Source: Dactylonectria macrodidyma
Lineage: Eukaryota > Ascomycota > Sordariomycetes > Hypocreales > Nectriaceae
Assembly (NCBI GenBank): GCA_020744425.1
Contig: JAGMUV010000001.1
Location: 5,208,001 to 5,272,000, forward strand
DNA: 64,000 bases
Direction: 5' to 3'
Under the pieces are notes generated by a model. That model saw nothing but the letters and a program-made list of their open reading frames with translations, made no database searches and was not told the DNA's origin. How positions within the stretch are numbered: the first letter of the stretch is position 1; each line of letters begins with the position of its first letter. Position numbers and translations under genes: made by a program. This document shows, one piece after another, positions 48,345 through 59,050 of the stretch.

Positions 48345-50300
48345 TTACGCCTTCGCTGGTGTGTTAGAGTCGCAAGTTGATTGTGGGGGATTCTGCTTAC
48401 CTCCTAGTTTGAGGGTATACGTGATGTTAGCGGACCCGTACCTGGCGTCGATTGCACCGGCCAAACAATAGTATCGATGCCAGCCCATTCGTTTCTTCTT
48501 CGCCGTTTTCTTCACTGACTTCGGTATCTTATCGAGGTTGAGTGAGAGTGTACCCACATATCGAGTGGTGGAGTTGAGATGGACGGGAGCCTTCTCATCG
48601 TCATCATTGCTGTATATGTCGACCTCGGTTTGGGGTGCGATACCGAGCATCACGGGTACGTCGCATTGATACTCGATGCTAGAAGGTTTCCCTTCTGGGT
48701 ATGACTCGCCCTGCTCTCCATGAGTGTTTGGACAGGCACGCAGAAGGGGAATCTACCTTTCGGATGAACCAACACATTTCAGTCACCACTGTTTCCTGCT
48801 CTTTTTCAGACCAGAACCTATCCAATTGTTAGATTGGGTGGGCCAATGAAGTCCGCATCACTTACGCTTCTTTGGGATCATGCCTCATCATATCGTACTT
48901 AGTCAACAAGCACGTCCCATAGGATCGCCTCGCGACCCGTGAGGCAACCCCGACTTGTGTTAAGGCCGGTTCGTACTGACCAATTCCATAGATGGCAGCA
49001 CCCTTTACCACAGCAGTCCAGCCATTTTCTGGCTGAAGAACTTCGGTGCCTGAACCTACCGCATCCCGCACCTGGGATTTGAGATAGCGACTTTGTCCAA
49101 ACCCGCCGACGAGGATGACAGCAGAGACTTTGTCGCCTGCCATTGTAATCTGCTCCTTGATGAGACAAACCACGTCTTTGATGATGGGCTCGAAAATCTT
49201 GGTCTTCATGTCTCCTTGTGACATGGTGTACCGATTGCGTCTCAAACCAAGGCTTGGGTCAACCTTGATGGAAAGAGGCTCGCCTTTGGGAGTGAAGGTC
49301 TTCTTGAACTGCAATTTTGTGAGCTCATGAGCTATGTTTAAAATTGCTTCCGCACTCACAGATTCAAAGTCGTTAAGAGCAGTGACAAGTCTAGTGTCAT
49401 TCCAATACTTTTCTCCGTGCGTTTGTTTCAGGTGCCGTCGAAATCGCATATTCAACATCGAAGAGCCACACTTTCCGCCTGTGCCCTCTGTCACCTCTTT
49501 CACTTCTAATTTGCCAACTTGTGACACTTCATAGGATATCAGGTCGACGGTCCCACCGCCTGCATCGCATACGACGAATTTGCGACCAACTTTCAGAGTG
49601 GAAGGACTGAGGTTCTTCAGGGTGTAAAGAGCCGCTGCTTCCTGCGCATCGGTTAACTTAAGAGCTGCTCTTCGCATTTGCGTTTTTTTTTGACATACTG
49701 GTTCTGATATGAGCTGTATCCTCTGGTTTCCACAGAACCCGGCCATAGCAGCGGCTCTTTCTGTGGTCTGTTTGGCAGCATGCGACCAAATTGCTGGAAC
49801 CGTCACGACAAAGTCCATAGGGGTTGATTGAACTATGCTTGGTGATAGACTCTTCTCGAGAACGCTGATGAAATGCGTGTGAAGACATCTTAGGTAAATT
49901 TTGGTTAAGTCCACGGCCGACTCCCCGTCTTTAGTGGTGGTGTCTGTATCATCCAGTTTCCTATGCGATTTGTCTAATTAGAGTGGAGTAGCTCGACCGA
50001 ACAGACTCGAATACGCACAACTTGAAGAATCGACTTCTCTTTGCAGATTCTGGGATCTGGAATCCCCACTGCCACCCTAAAGCTATTTTGCGAAGCTCAG
50101 TGGGTACTTTGGGACTACTCTTGTAAGAGCTGACCCCAGGCCAAGTCGAGACGACATGTTGAACCTCGGGCTATGTGAATTTAGCCCACTGATTTCTCCA
50201 AATTTCGACGGGGGCCACTTACTCGGGTTGTGTCTGCCCAGGCGACACCTGAGTAGGTCGTCCCGAAATCAATTGACACGATAATTCTCCGTTCGATCAT
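48345..50300 (-). CDS. Hsp70-like ATPase, HSPA12-type
   Basis: Actin-fold ATPase related to the divergent Hsp70s expanded in filamentous fungi. Six exons (50223-50300, 50019-50170, 48866-49960, 48757-48817, 48401-48710, 48345-48355) give 568 aa. Phosphate loop 1 is IDFGTTYSGVAW (about 10-21), phosphate 2 is VCDAGGGTVDL, and the adenosine loop is VILVGGFGQSRYL. The canonical Hsp70 substrate-binding domain and EEVD tail are missing; instead a C-terminal region of about 170 residues, with VDIYSNDDDEKAP and TLSLNLDKIP, follows. The last coding exon is only 11 nt. Function of this family in fungi is largely unknown. It is head to head with the coiled-coil gene at 51107. Confidence 0.88.
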
Positions 50301-51106
50301 GACCGCAATTGAAACCCTAGTTTCCCTTGGTATGGCAATCTCATCACCGGGGTATATCAATGTAGGTGGGTGGTACGGGGCAGCCGGCCCACGAATTCAA
50401 GTATGTCAGCCTGACACTGACAGAAGATGTCACGGAATACACAGGCCTCGTTGTCTGAACTACTGGATCTAGAGAAGAAGGCACAACTACTTGCCTCTCG
50501 CACTTCTTAGGTTGCAACAGCAGAGAGCATTGCCCCCAGATTCTTTGTCATCAGTACCCGATGACCTGGTGTCCATGGCATTAGGCTGGGCCATGGTTCC
50601 ATGACCTAGGGCGAGTGAATTGAGGGCCTGAAGCACTGGGCGGGACGGTGACCAGCTCATCAATCTTCTGACTCGGCAAACAATCACATTTTGAACACCT
50701 CGCATTTGCCCTGCATGCAAAAGGAACTATCCGGAGCCACTCAAGACCCCGGGAGTGGGGCCGGCCCGCAACGAGACCGACTTTTCGGCATCGAACGGCT
50801 GGGATAGATTGGGTCGCCGTTAACTGGAGCCTAAATGCAACACGTCCGCATCCAACCAGATGATGAGGCTGGTGTTTGGGCCTTTGTCGGGCGACGACCG
50901 CGACATGATGGGCGTAAGCTTGTGAGGCCGCGCCAGCCACTTGGCTAAGTTGGTGTTGGCGCTGTCACCGCGGCAGGCCGGAACACCGTCATTTGAGAGA
51001 GTGGATTACCTTCAGATGCCATGTCGACGTCTCGTTGGACTCCGACACAACATAGCAATTGAGATTGAGATCACACGACTCACAGGCAACTGGTCGGTAT
51101 AGGAGC
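50301..51106. promoter_or_regulatory. divergent upstream region of Hsp70-like and coiled-coil genes
   Basis: Some 800 bp shared by two divergent genes; no third gene and no clear element recognised. Confidence 0.35.
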
Positions 51107-52495
51107 ATGGATCCAGAGGTCGAAACCATCCCCCCGGAGAAAACGGGCAACAAAGCGGACAAGGGCCATGACGAGTGCAAACTTAACGAACTCTCTTCCG
51201 AAAAGGCGCATCTAGAGACCAAGCTCGCCGACGAAATGAATCTGCGACGTTTTACTGAGAATGTGTTGGACTCGCGGCAGCAGGAGCTTGAGTTCCAGGA
51301 AACGCAAAAGGTCCAGATTTCGTCTGAGCTAGACGCCCTCAAGAGGGAACTTGCCGACACACAACGCCAGCTCGCCGAAGCCCGCAGCCAGAACAAATCA
51401 AAATCCAAGCAGCTGCAAGATGCCAAGGATCAGATCTTCCACCTTCAGCCGCCGCGAAACGACATCACTGAGGCAGAGGCGCGTGAAGCATACAAGAACC
51501 TTTGCGGCAATGTCCAGCGGTGGGCAGAGAATCGACTTAAAGGCGCGTTGGAGGATTTGGACCAAGGACGGTTGAAGCTACGCACAGCTCCTCCGCAGGC
51601 TGCGCGGTTCGTTGGCCTTCTCAGAGAACCATCTCGGCGATGCCTCAGCGTCGATCAATCCGATGAGTACCATGTCGTCGGCGTCATCATGAACTACCTA
51701 TGGCTGGCCATGTTCTCCAAGTCCTTCTATTGCCCCTTGGACGACTCGGGTACCGATGGAACTGTGAGATGGATTGACGAGCTTGAAAACACAATGTCTC
51801 GGCTACCAAGAGGTATGGTCGCCTTCCATTTATTGGTCAAACATGACATACGTGCGTTGACTAACCATATTCTAGACGCTGCTCAATGTCGTGAATGGAG
51901 AAGCGAAACACTCACTGCAATGACTAACCAACCAAACTTCAAAAACCGACGAACACGACACCTAGGCCTCGTCGCTGACGACTTGACTTCTCTTCTTTCA
52001 ATATTTACTCCTAAAACATCCCCCTCAGAGCTCTACGACTCCGTTCGTCGAAACATCATCGACCCTGCAGCGGACCTTGTTCACCGCCTGCATCTCGCCC
52101 CCAGCTTCTATTCCCTAAAATGGCCGGCTCGTACTGCGCCATCGAGATTAGAGGTGTACGAGTGCCTCAACCTTGCGAGCGGTGGCTTGGTCCTCGACCT
52201 CGCCGGCACCAACAAAGACTCGGCATCACGCAGCAATGTGTCGTATTTATTTGACGTATGCCCTGGTCTCTTTGTCGAACGGATCGAGGGCGGGAAGAAG
52301 CTCGCACTCAGGGCTATTTCAAAACCGATAGTCCTTGTTAACAAGGACGATGGAGGGGCTCCCCAGAAACCAACACTTGTCCAATGGCTGTGCGAAAGTG
52401 TCGGACCCGCGCATCATGTTTCCGGGAGAGGGCCGGTGAGAACATCAGGTCCGAAGAGTAAGCCCGGACAACTCGGTTACCTGTCCAAGCTCTGA
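51107..52495 (+). CDS. coiled-coil protein of unknown function
   Basis: Not recognised. Residues about 20-125 are strongly charged with heptad-like Leu spacing (LSSEKAHLETKLADE, ELDALKRELADTQRQLAEA), predicting a coiled coil. The rest looks globular: NLCGNVQRWAENRL, MNYLWLAMFSKSFYCPL and, near the end, FDVCPGLFVERIEGGKKL. A probable intron at 51813-51875 (donor GTATGG, GACTAAC branch, CTAG end, 63 nt) is stop-free and a multiple of three, so the frame is open either way; spliced, the product is 441 aa, unspliced 462. Similar proteins with an N-terminal coiled coil and conserved C-terminal half are common orphans in Sordariomycetes; that statement is general knowledge, not a search result. Confidence 0.75.
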   Translation: MDPEVETIPPEKTGNKADKGHDECKLNELSSEKAHLETKLADEMNLRRFTENVLDSRQQELEFQETQKVQISSELDALKRELADTQRQLAEARSQNKSKSKQLQDAKDQIFHLQPPRNDITEAEAREAYKNLCGNVQRWAENRLKGALEDLDQGRLKLRTAPPQAARFVGLLREPSRRCLSVDQSDEYHVVGVIMNYLWLAMFSKSFYCPLDDSGTDGTVRWIDELENTMSRLPRGMVAFHLLVKHDIRALTNHILDAAQCREWRSETLTAMTNQPNFKNRRTRHLGLVADDLTSLLSIFTPKTSPSELYDSVRRNIIDPAADLVHRLHLAPSFYSLKWPARTAPSRLEVYECLNLASGGLVLDLAGTNKDSASRSNVSYLFDVCPGLFVERIEGGKKLALRAISKPIVLVNKDDGGAPQKPTLVQWLCESVGPAHHVSGRGPVRTSGPKSKPGQLGYLSKL

Positions 52496-52720
52496 TCTTG
52501 TGCCTAGGGACCCAAGGATCCGGAATGTCGACATCTGGAAGAGGGAGATGAATTACGATTTTGTGAAGTTGCGCTATTGAATGGAATTATAAGTCAGCAA
52601 AGGCCAGCAATAGGAGCCACCAGTAGACACGGAGACACACACCAGTATGATTTAGATTTCGGAATTCGGTTGACAAATACGGCGTTGAAGATAGCTATCC
52701 AGATATTCGATTTTGTTTTC

Positions 52721-53911
52721 TTATCTCAATCGGGCAATAAAATGACGGTCATCGATGACAATAACGGGAATACTTTGCATTCGACGAGTCGGCCGGGGCG
52801 GCAAAGGAGGAGGAGGAGCTCCAACATCCGACCTGGCACGTCTCCTATCGTCGGAAACAACCAATCGATTACCGACCGGCAAGCGTTGGGGAGAGGGGTT
52901 AGTTGGCCGAGGCGGTGCTTGAGTCCTTCGGCCTGGAGGAGGCGTGTTCGATCTCTGAGTCCTCCGTGCCGGCGATGGAGTCGTGGGCCGCTGAGGAGAT
53001 GCCTGGGTCTTTCGAGCTGGAGATGGTTCAGCGGATCGCTGAGACGCTCCGCGCTTGACCCCTTGGGAAGGCTGCTTGCTCTTTTCATTTGGCGGACTCG
53101 CGTCTCTTATGATAGGGCCCGACCCTTCCGGTGCTGCCGTTGCACCTCGTCCTCCCGTTCTTCCTGTCCCTGCTGCTCCTCCGCCTCTCCCTCCTCCGCC
53201 TCCTCCTCCACCGCGGCCTCTAGGATTTGCCTCCATTCTTGCCCCGGCCTGAGGTCTCCTTTGGTTTGGCGGGATGAATGGCCGGATGCAGTTGGTGACA
53301 TAGTCGTCGCCGACGCCCAGCGCTTTGGCGTCATTGACTCCAAAGTTGATGCGCTTGATGTATTCCTCCTTCGGTTTGCTGTCCACGATGTAGTTGAGGC
53401 TGATATAGACAAGGACATTCTGCTCCCAATGCTGAGGGTGCTCGGACTCCTTTTGCCCTTCGGCCTGGGCCAGCAGACGAACCTTTGCTGGGCCACCCTT
53501 GTCAACGATCCAGGCGGTGGGCCGTCGATACAAAGGAGACTGAGCACGGTTGAGCAAAACAGTCATGTACCGCTTGGCGTAGGCGTTCTTGGAGACTCCC
53601 TCGTTGATGTCCAAGCGAGATTCGTCAGCCTCGTCAATCTCATAGACGAGCCCATCGACCCAGTGGCCTTCGGCCTCGACGACATTAGCATAGCCGCGCT
53701 CATTGATCTGCCAGCGGTAATGAGACAGCCTCGCGCAGCCGATAAATTTGCTTCCGGGACATCGCCGTTTCATTTGCCGGAGGTGGAGATTGCTTCCGTA
53801 GGCAAAGTAGTATTTGGTGGGCCGGGTGTCGCCGGCCGGGGTCGGCGCTGGCGTCCCGATCGCCTCGGAGGCCATTCTGAAAAGTCCTCGGAGGCAGGAA
53901 GGTACGGACAT
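52721..53911 (-). CDS. gamma-glutamylcyclotransferase-fold protein with long basic tail
   Basis: Single exon, 396 aa. Residues about 33-190 form a GGCT/AIG2-like domain: the substrate loop YFAYGSNL (35-42), VDGLVYEID, and LDINEG with the expected catalytic Glu104. Family members release 5-oxoproline from gamma-glutamyl groups or gamma-glutamylamines. From about 215 the protein is low complexity: a Gly-rich run, then repeated SPxR and RRTQ units rich in Ser, Pro and Arg. A second Met at residue 13 is an alternative start. The gene is head to head with the putative amidoligase at 54722, a pairing of potential functional meaning. Confidence 0.88.
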   Translation of the reverse strand: MSVPSCLRGLFRMASEAIGTPAPTPAGDTRPTKYYFAYGSNLHLRQMKRRCPGSKFIGCARLSHYRWQINERGYANVVEAEGHWVDGLVYEIDEADESRLDINEGVSKNAYAKRYMTVLLNRAQSPLYRRPTAWIVDKGGPAKVRLLAQAEGQKESEHPQHWEQNVLVYISLNYIVDSKPKEEYIKRINFGVNDAKALGVGDDYVTNCIRPFIPPNQRRPQAGARMEANPRGRGGGGGGGGRGGGAAGTGRTGGRGATAAPEGSGPIIRDASPPNEKSKQPSQGVKRGASQRSAEPSPARKTQASPQRPTTPSPARRTQRSNTPPPGRRTQAPPRPTNPSPQRLPVGNRLVVSDDRRRARSDVGAPPPPLPPRPTRRMQSIPVIVIDDRHFIARLR

Positions 53912-54721
53912 GCGGTAATCCGTTGGGGTAAAGGGTTTGGGGGCTAGAAAAATGAATGCACACGAGTTCGGTGTGTGTGTACTAAGAAGTAGCGGATTGT
54001 GGGATGGATTTGGATTTGGCGAGCGCCATGAGCGAGAAGAAGTCGTCGCCTCATGAGTTCGTGTTGGTGAATGAGGCCGCCGCTATGGATGCTGACGTTG
54101 ACGTCGATTGAGGCGAGGCGAGAGTGGATAGCGGTCCTTGCAGATATTGGATATTGGGCATCAAATGCAACCCGGAACAGCGCCTCCACGCCGCCACGAA
54201 CGACCAATTGGTGTCCACCACGTCTAGGACGAGCGGTTGGGCAGGGCAAGGAGTCATCAACCAGCATTAATAGCCCCGTATGCGTTACACCGACGCCTGA
54301 GCCAGCTTCATAGGCTGCGGGACCTTGTCCTCCGTCTCCACCGCCCCGGGGGACCGTCTCCGGGGCCGCAGAGACGAGACCACGGAGGCCCGCATGCCTA
54401 ATATGAGATCGACAGGCGCTGCCGCCTCAATTATTCTGTGCGAAAAGTCCAATTTGATTGATCCCTTGGGACGACACGTTGGGGATAGCTCGGGTCATGC
54501 GGACGGACAGCCTGCTGACTCTTGTTTGAACCTGCGACGAATTGAGAGGCGTTGAGGGTTGAGCGAGGCAGCATACGATTCGATACGTCTCTTTGATGCC
54601 AAAGTCTTTAGATATCACGGGCCAGCTCACATATCCGCCTTCCGAAGATAGTTATTCTTGCATTTGTATCCTCTTTTCATAATCCTTATTCTTCCTCTAG
54701 TTCCGTGGATAGGTAGCCGGC
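53912..54721. promoter_or_regulatory. bidirectional promoter between GGCT-like and amidoligase genes
   Basis: 810 bp between two divergent start codons. Holds a short ATG open frame of 27 codons (54028-54111); otherwise nothing is recognised. Whether both genes share control is inference. Confidence 0.4.
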
Positions 54722-55852
54722 ATGGTTCGACACTACAACTTTGGCGTGGAGATTGAGGCGGTAGCGAGACCGTACGGTGGCGGTGAGAGCTTCACCAACG
54801 TCGACTGGTACCGTCAACTCGCCCAAAAGCTGCGGAATCGCGGCATCGACGCGGTGCACGATGACAATTCTCGGTACAGCAAGCATCCCGAGTACTACGG
54901 CGGGAAGTGGTTCGTCACTCGAGACGGCTCGCTGAAGCGGCCTCGCCCCTTTGGTACGTCGACATGTTGCAAAGAGTCCACTCGTACCAGACTTGGGCAT
55001 CCTGTGCCGCTGGGGACGTTGCAATGCAGCAGCATGAACATGAACACGAATATGAACTGACTCATCGCTCTCTCTAGTCTGCATGGAAGTCGTATCCCCT
55101 CGTCTTGATACCACCCAGCCCGTCGGCACCATCCTGGGCGACTTCTGGGAAGCCATGCGGGTGCACTTCAGCCCGCAAAAGGACATATCCTGCGGCGGCC
55201 ACGTCCACGTCACGCCCGTGAGCCTCAACAACAAGTTCTCTCTGCGCACGCTCAAGAAGATCGCCTTCGCCACCGTGGCGTACGAGGAGTTCGTCGCCAC
55301 CGTCCTGCCGCCCGTCCGCCGCGAGAACCAGTACTGCAAGGCGAACAGCAAGAGCGAGGATTCGGGCCTACACAGCGCGCTCGTCTGGGGCAAGAACACG
55401 ACGGCCCTGGCCCAGGTGGCCGCCGAGATCTTGTCGCGGACGTCGGAGACAGAGCTGTACTTCTACATGCAGGGGAACCGATACGTGCTATGGAACTTCC
55501 AGAACATCTTCCCCAACCCCAAGACCGGACGCTGTACCGGCACAGTCGAGTTCCGCGGAGGCAACCAGTTCCTCAACACCAAGGGCACGCTGGCGTGGGT
55601 GGCCTTTGTTCTGGGGTTCATCACCCTTGCGATGCAGGAGGTACGCTGCCATCTATACGTTTCAACCTCGTCAACAATCATGCTAACATGCCATAGGACC
55701 TAATTAACAAGCCTCCGGCTTACATCCACCCGTCTGACCCCAACTACCTTCCGCGTCTCGAGAGCTGGTGGAAGCGACTCCGCAAAGCGGCCAAGAAGTC
55801 CAAGATCGGCCGCTACTTGCCTGAGGAGTACAAGAAGATGCAGACGAGATAG
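54722..55852 (+). CDS. putative amidoligase (glutamine synthetase fold)
   Basis: Predicted ATP-dependent carboxylate-amine ligase of the Amidoligase_2 family. Exons 54722-54953, 55078-55640 and 55697-55852 give 316 aa, close to the family's usual size. Landmarks: FGVEIEAVARPYGG at the N-terminus (Glu residues for metal), FVTRDGSL, MEVVSP around residue 80, the CGGHVHV motif (116-122) and EFRGGNQF (about 235), all corresponding to the metal- and nucleotide-binding elements of this fold. The C-terminus is basic. The substrate is unknown; family members are thought to join amino acids or amines to peptides or metabolites. The divergent GGCT-like neighbour could reverse or process such a bond. 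Confidence 0.87.
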
Positions 55853-56191
55853 CCGAACGCGGCCTTCGCCTCTTATTCTCGATCGACAGAGTCATTTGGC
55901 TAAGGAGCCATCTGAAACATGTTTTGTTTTGTGTATTTGCATTGTCAAGGATTACAGGATGGAGGGCATTAACTGGCGTATGGATATGGGATATTGGAAT
56001 ACAGGAATCAAACGCGAGTAGACAGCTTGACAGCTACAGCATAACAGCATAGAAACCATGGTCCTTAGGGGATCATTGGTGACTTGTTAGATATCGGATG
56101 AATTGTTAGACATTGGTTCACATTCAATTCAATACAGATCATGTACATGCATTCCCATTTCTTCCGCTGACGCCGTGCCCGAAACCTTGAT
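55853..56191. other. 3' regions of convergent amidoligase and mccA genes
   Basis: About 340 bp between convergent genes; no gene seen. Confidence 0.4.
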
Positions 56192-58480
56192 CTACGACTC
56201 ATTTTGGACCTCGCCCTCTTCGAATAAAACAAGAATGGTTCCAGCTTTGCAAATGTCCTGGAGCCGCTGTTAGATGGGTTTGGAAAACGTCTGGGGTCGG
56301 TACTCACTCCTTCCTTATGTGCTAGCTTCTTGATTACACCGTCTTGCGGCGATCGGATAACTGTCTCCATCTTCATCGATTCAATCCTGGGCCTCATTAG
56401 TATATATTCTGTGACAAACAGCCGTCAAGACTTACACAACAAGAGGTGCGCCCTTTTGTACCGTCTGTCCCTCTACGACTTCGTTCCTTAGGATCTTGCA
56501 CGGCATCGGCGCCGCAACCGAGGCAGAAATCTCTTTCAGGCCCAGCGCCTTTTCAAACCATTTGGGTGGTAGCAGGGCGAGATCTGTTTTGATACCGTGC
56601 TGGAATACGGTGATTTTTGTGTCGTTATCGGTGGGCTGTGGTACAACGGAAGACTCAATCCGCTCGAGTGGAAAGTATGACTCCAGTTTCATCACCTCGC
56701 CGGCAGCCTCGGGCTGGCAAGCGATGTTGTTGAAGACCTCGGGTGTCTCCACGCCCTTGCGAGAGACGGTTACGTTGTATAAGTTGTGACCGGTCTGGGT
56801 AACGCTAGCCTCTACAATTTCGCCATCTTTCTCGCTGTAGCCATCCAGCACCTTGAAGGCCAACTTTCGCTCGCCAATGGCACTGGCCTCGCCGAAGCCC
56901 AGTGTTTGGCCGTGTGGTGACGAGTTTTGGATCTCAAAGCTGACCATGCCGAGTGCCGCCTGAGCGAAAACCTCGTTCCTGATGTGTCTAGGCTTAAATA
57001 GATGGTCTCTCCACTTGTCGATGAAGCCGGTCTCGACATCGCCAGCAATGAAGGCGTCACTCTGACAGAGGCGCTTGAGGAACTCGATGTTGGTGCTGAC
57101 GCCAACGATCTCGTATTTGCGCAGAACACTCTCCATCTTGGCTATGGCTACCTCTCGAGTCTCCCCACGCACGATGAGCTTAGCAATCATTCCATCGTAC
57201 GCCTCGGAGATGGTAGCCCCTGATCGGAAGCCCCAGTCTAGACGGACATCCTCGCTGATCAGGTCGGGGGGCAGGAATGCATGGACTAGCTTGCCCGAGT
57301 CTGGGAGGAAACCCTTTTCGGGGTTCTCGGCGTAGATTCGCGCTTCAACAGCGGCCCCTCTCTGGTTCATCTGTACTTCGACTTCTTCTTGTGTGAGAGG
57401 CAGCTTTTCGCCAGCAGCGACTCGGAACTGCCACTCAACAAGATCCAGGCCGGTAACCATCTCCGTGACGGGGTGCTCGACCTGCAGTCGGGTGTTCATC
57501 TCCATAAAGTAAAACTTGTTGGTGTCCTTGTCGAGAATGAACTCTACGGTTCCGGCGCCAACATAGCCCACGGCTGAGGCGGCTTTGCGGGCCTTGTCCC
57601 AGAGGTCCTGCCGGGTGGCCTCATCCAGATCAGGAGCTGGGGACTCCTCGAGGATTTTTTGATGCCTTCTCTGGATACTGCAGTCTCGCTCGCCCAAGGC
57701 GACGGTGTTTCCCCACTTGTCGGCAAAGACCTGAACTTCGACGTGTCTAGGGCGGACGATGTACTTTTCCACAAGCATCACTTCGCCGCCGTCACCAAAT
57801 GAGGCCTTCGCCTCAGCTCGAGCACTTTTGAGCTGCGTAAGAAATTCATCCTCAGTCAAGACGATTCGCATGCCCTTGCCACCGCCGCCTCGCACACTCT
57901 TGAGCAGGACGGGGAAGGTCACGTCCTTGGCATGCTGTAACAACTCTTGCTCGCCTTGCTCTGTGCCGTGGTAACCCGGTACACAAGGTACATTGGCCGC
58001 TGTCATGATCTCTTTACTCCTTGCCTTGTGGCCCATATCGGCCATAGCTGTGGCGGGCGGGCCAACAAAGACGATGCCCTCCTCTTCACATCGTTCGGCA
58101 AACTTGAAGTTCTCAGACAGGAACCCGTAGCCGGGATGGAGCGCCTGAATGCCATTCTGCTTAGCCAGTGCTATGATCTTCTCGCCGTCGAGGTACGCAT
58201 TCGCAGGGCCGAGAGCTAGCGATTGGAAGCCAGTCGAAGCATGCCAACTACCGGCGTCGACATCTGTGTAGACTGTAGTAGCCCGGATGCCAAGACGCTC
58301 CGCCGTGCGATTGATGCGGATGGCAATCTCGCCACGATTGGCAATGAGAACAGAGCTGATGGGAGTCTGTTTCGGAGCAGTAGAGGAAGAGTACGGAGCG
58401 GCGTGCACAGCTGTAGAGGTAGAGAGCAGCCGAGGAAGCGGCTTCAAGGGAAGTCGACGATTTGCGCGGAGGGAACGCAT
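56192..58480 (-). CDS. mccA: methylcrotonoyl-CoA carboxylase alpha (biotin) subunit
   Basis: Mitochondrial biotin-dependent carboxylase subunit of leucine breakdown. Exons 56436-58480, 56308-56386 and 56192-56257 give 729 aa. An Arg/Ser-rich mitochondrial presequence (about 1-35) precedes the biotin carboxylase domain: ISSVLIANRGEIAIRI, the ATP-grasp loop SVRGGGGKGMRI (about 200), and EMNTRLQVEHPVTE. The C-terminal biotinyl domain has the attachment motif ESMKMET with Lys687 in the small second exon, so both short exons are needed for a working enzyme. Its length and the lack of a carboxyltransferase domain set it apart from pyruvate and acetyl-CoA carboxylases; the beta subunit is not in the window. 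Confidence 0.96.
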
Positions 58481-59050
58481 GGCGGGTAGCTGGAGGAGAG
58501 GGAGGCCAATGCAAGAGGGGCTGCTTCAGATCAGTCTTGGGAGCTCGTAAAGCAACAATGAATGAGACGAAGCATCAAATAAAAATAAAAATAAACAGAA
58601 GAGGCTATCTACGGTATCTCGTTGCCCTCGTTATGCCGTGAGCTCCCTATGCCGTGCCGTTCGGTTGATCCAAACCCGTCCAAGGGCGAGCATGACCGCG
58701 GGGAACCGAGTGTAGCCGGGGCTGGGCGCCTATTCCCCAGACTCTGTCGGGCCCGCTGGGCGGGAAAACGCCACTACGTCACTGGCTTCAACGGCTAGGG
58801 AGTGCCCCGTGACAGTGGGGTCGTCCGCTAAAGCTCCAGCGCTACCGCCTGCTGTATCCGCCGTCCAGCTTTTCTTCCAGGTGACTAAGCCACTGCGCAT
58901 GTCGCCGTCAGAGGCTGCTCATCGTGCTACAAGCCCACCAACTTATGTCATCATCCCGCGAGTGCCGGCACGACATCGCTATCGCAACAACTTATCACAG
59001 ACATTCCAGCTCCCAAATCGCACCCGCACGACACAATCCGACACCTCACC
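58481..59050. promoter_or_regulatory. divergent mccA / split-barrel gene promoter
   Basis: About 570 bp between divergent genes. No other gene recognised. Confidence 0.4.

Noticed and set aside
52577..53947. 456-codon open frame on the plus strand
   Set aside because: It is the antisense of the GGCT-like gene, rich in Arg/Ser/Pro by reflection of the low-complexity tail; the minus frame carries the family motifs.
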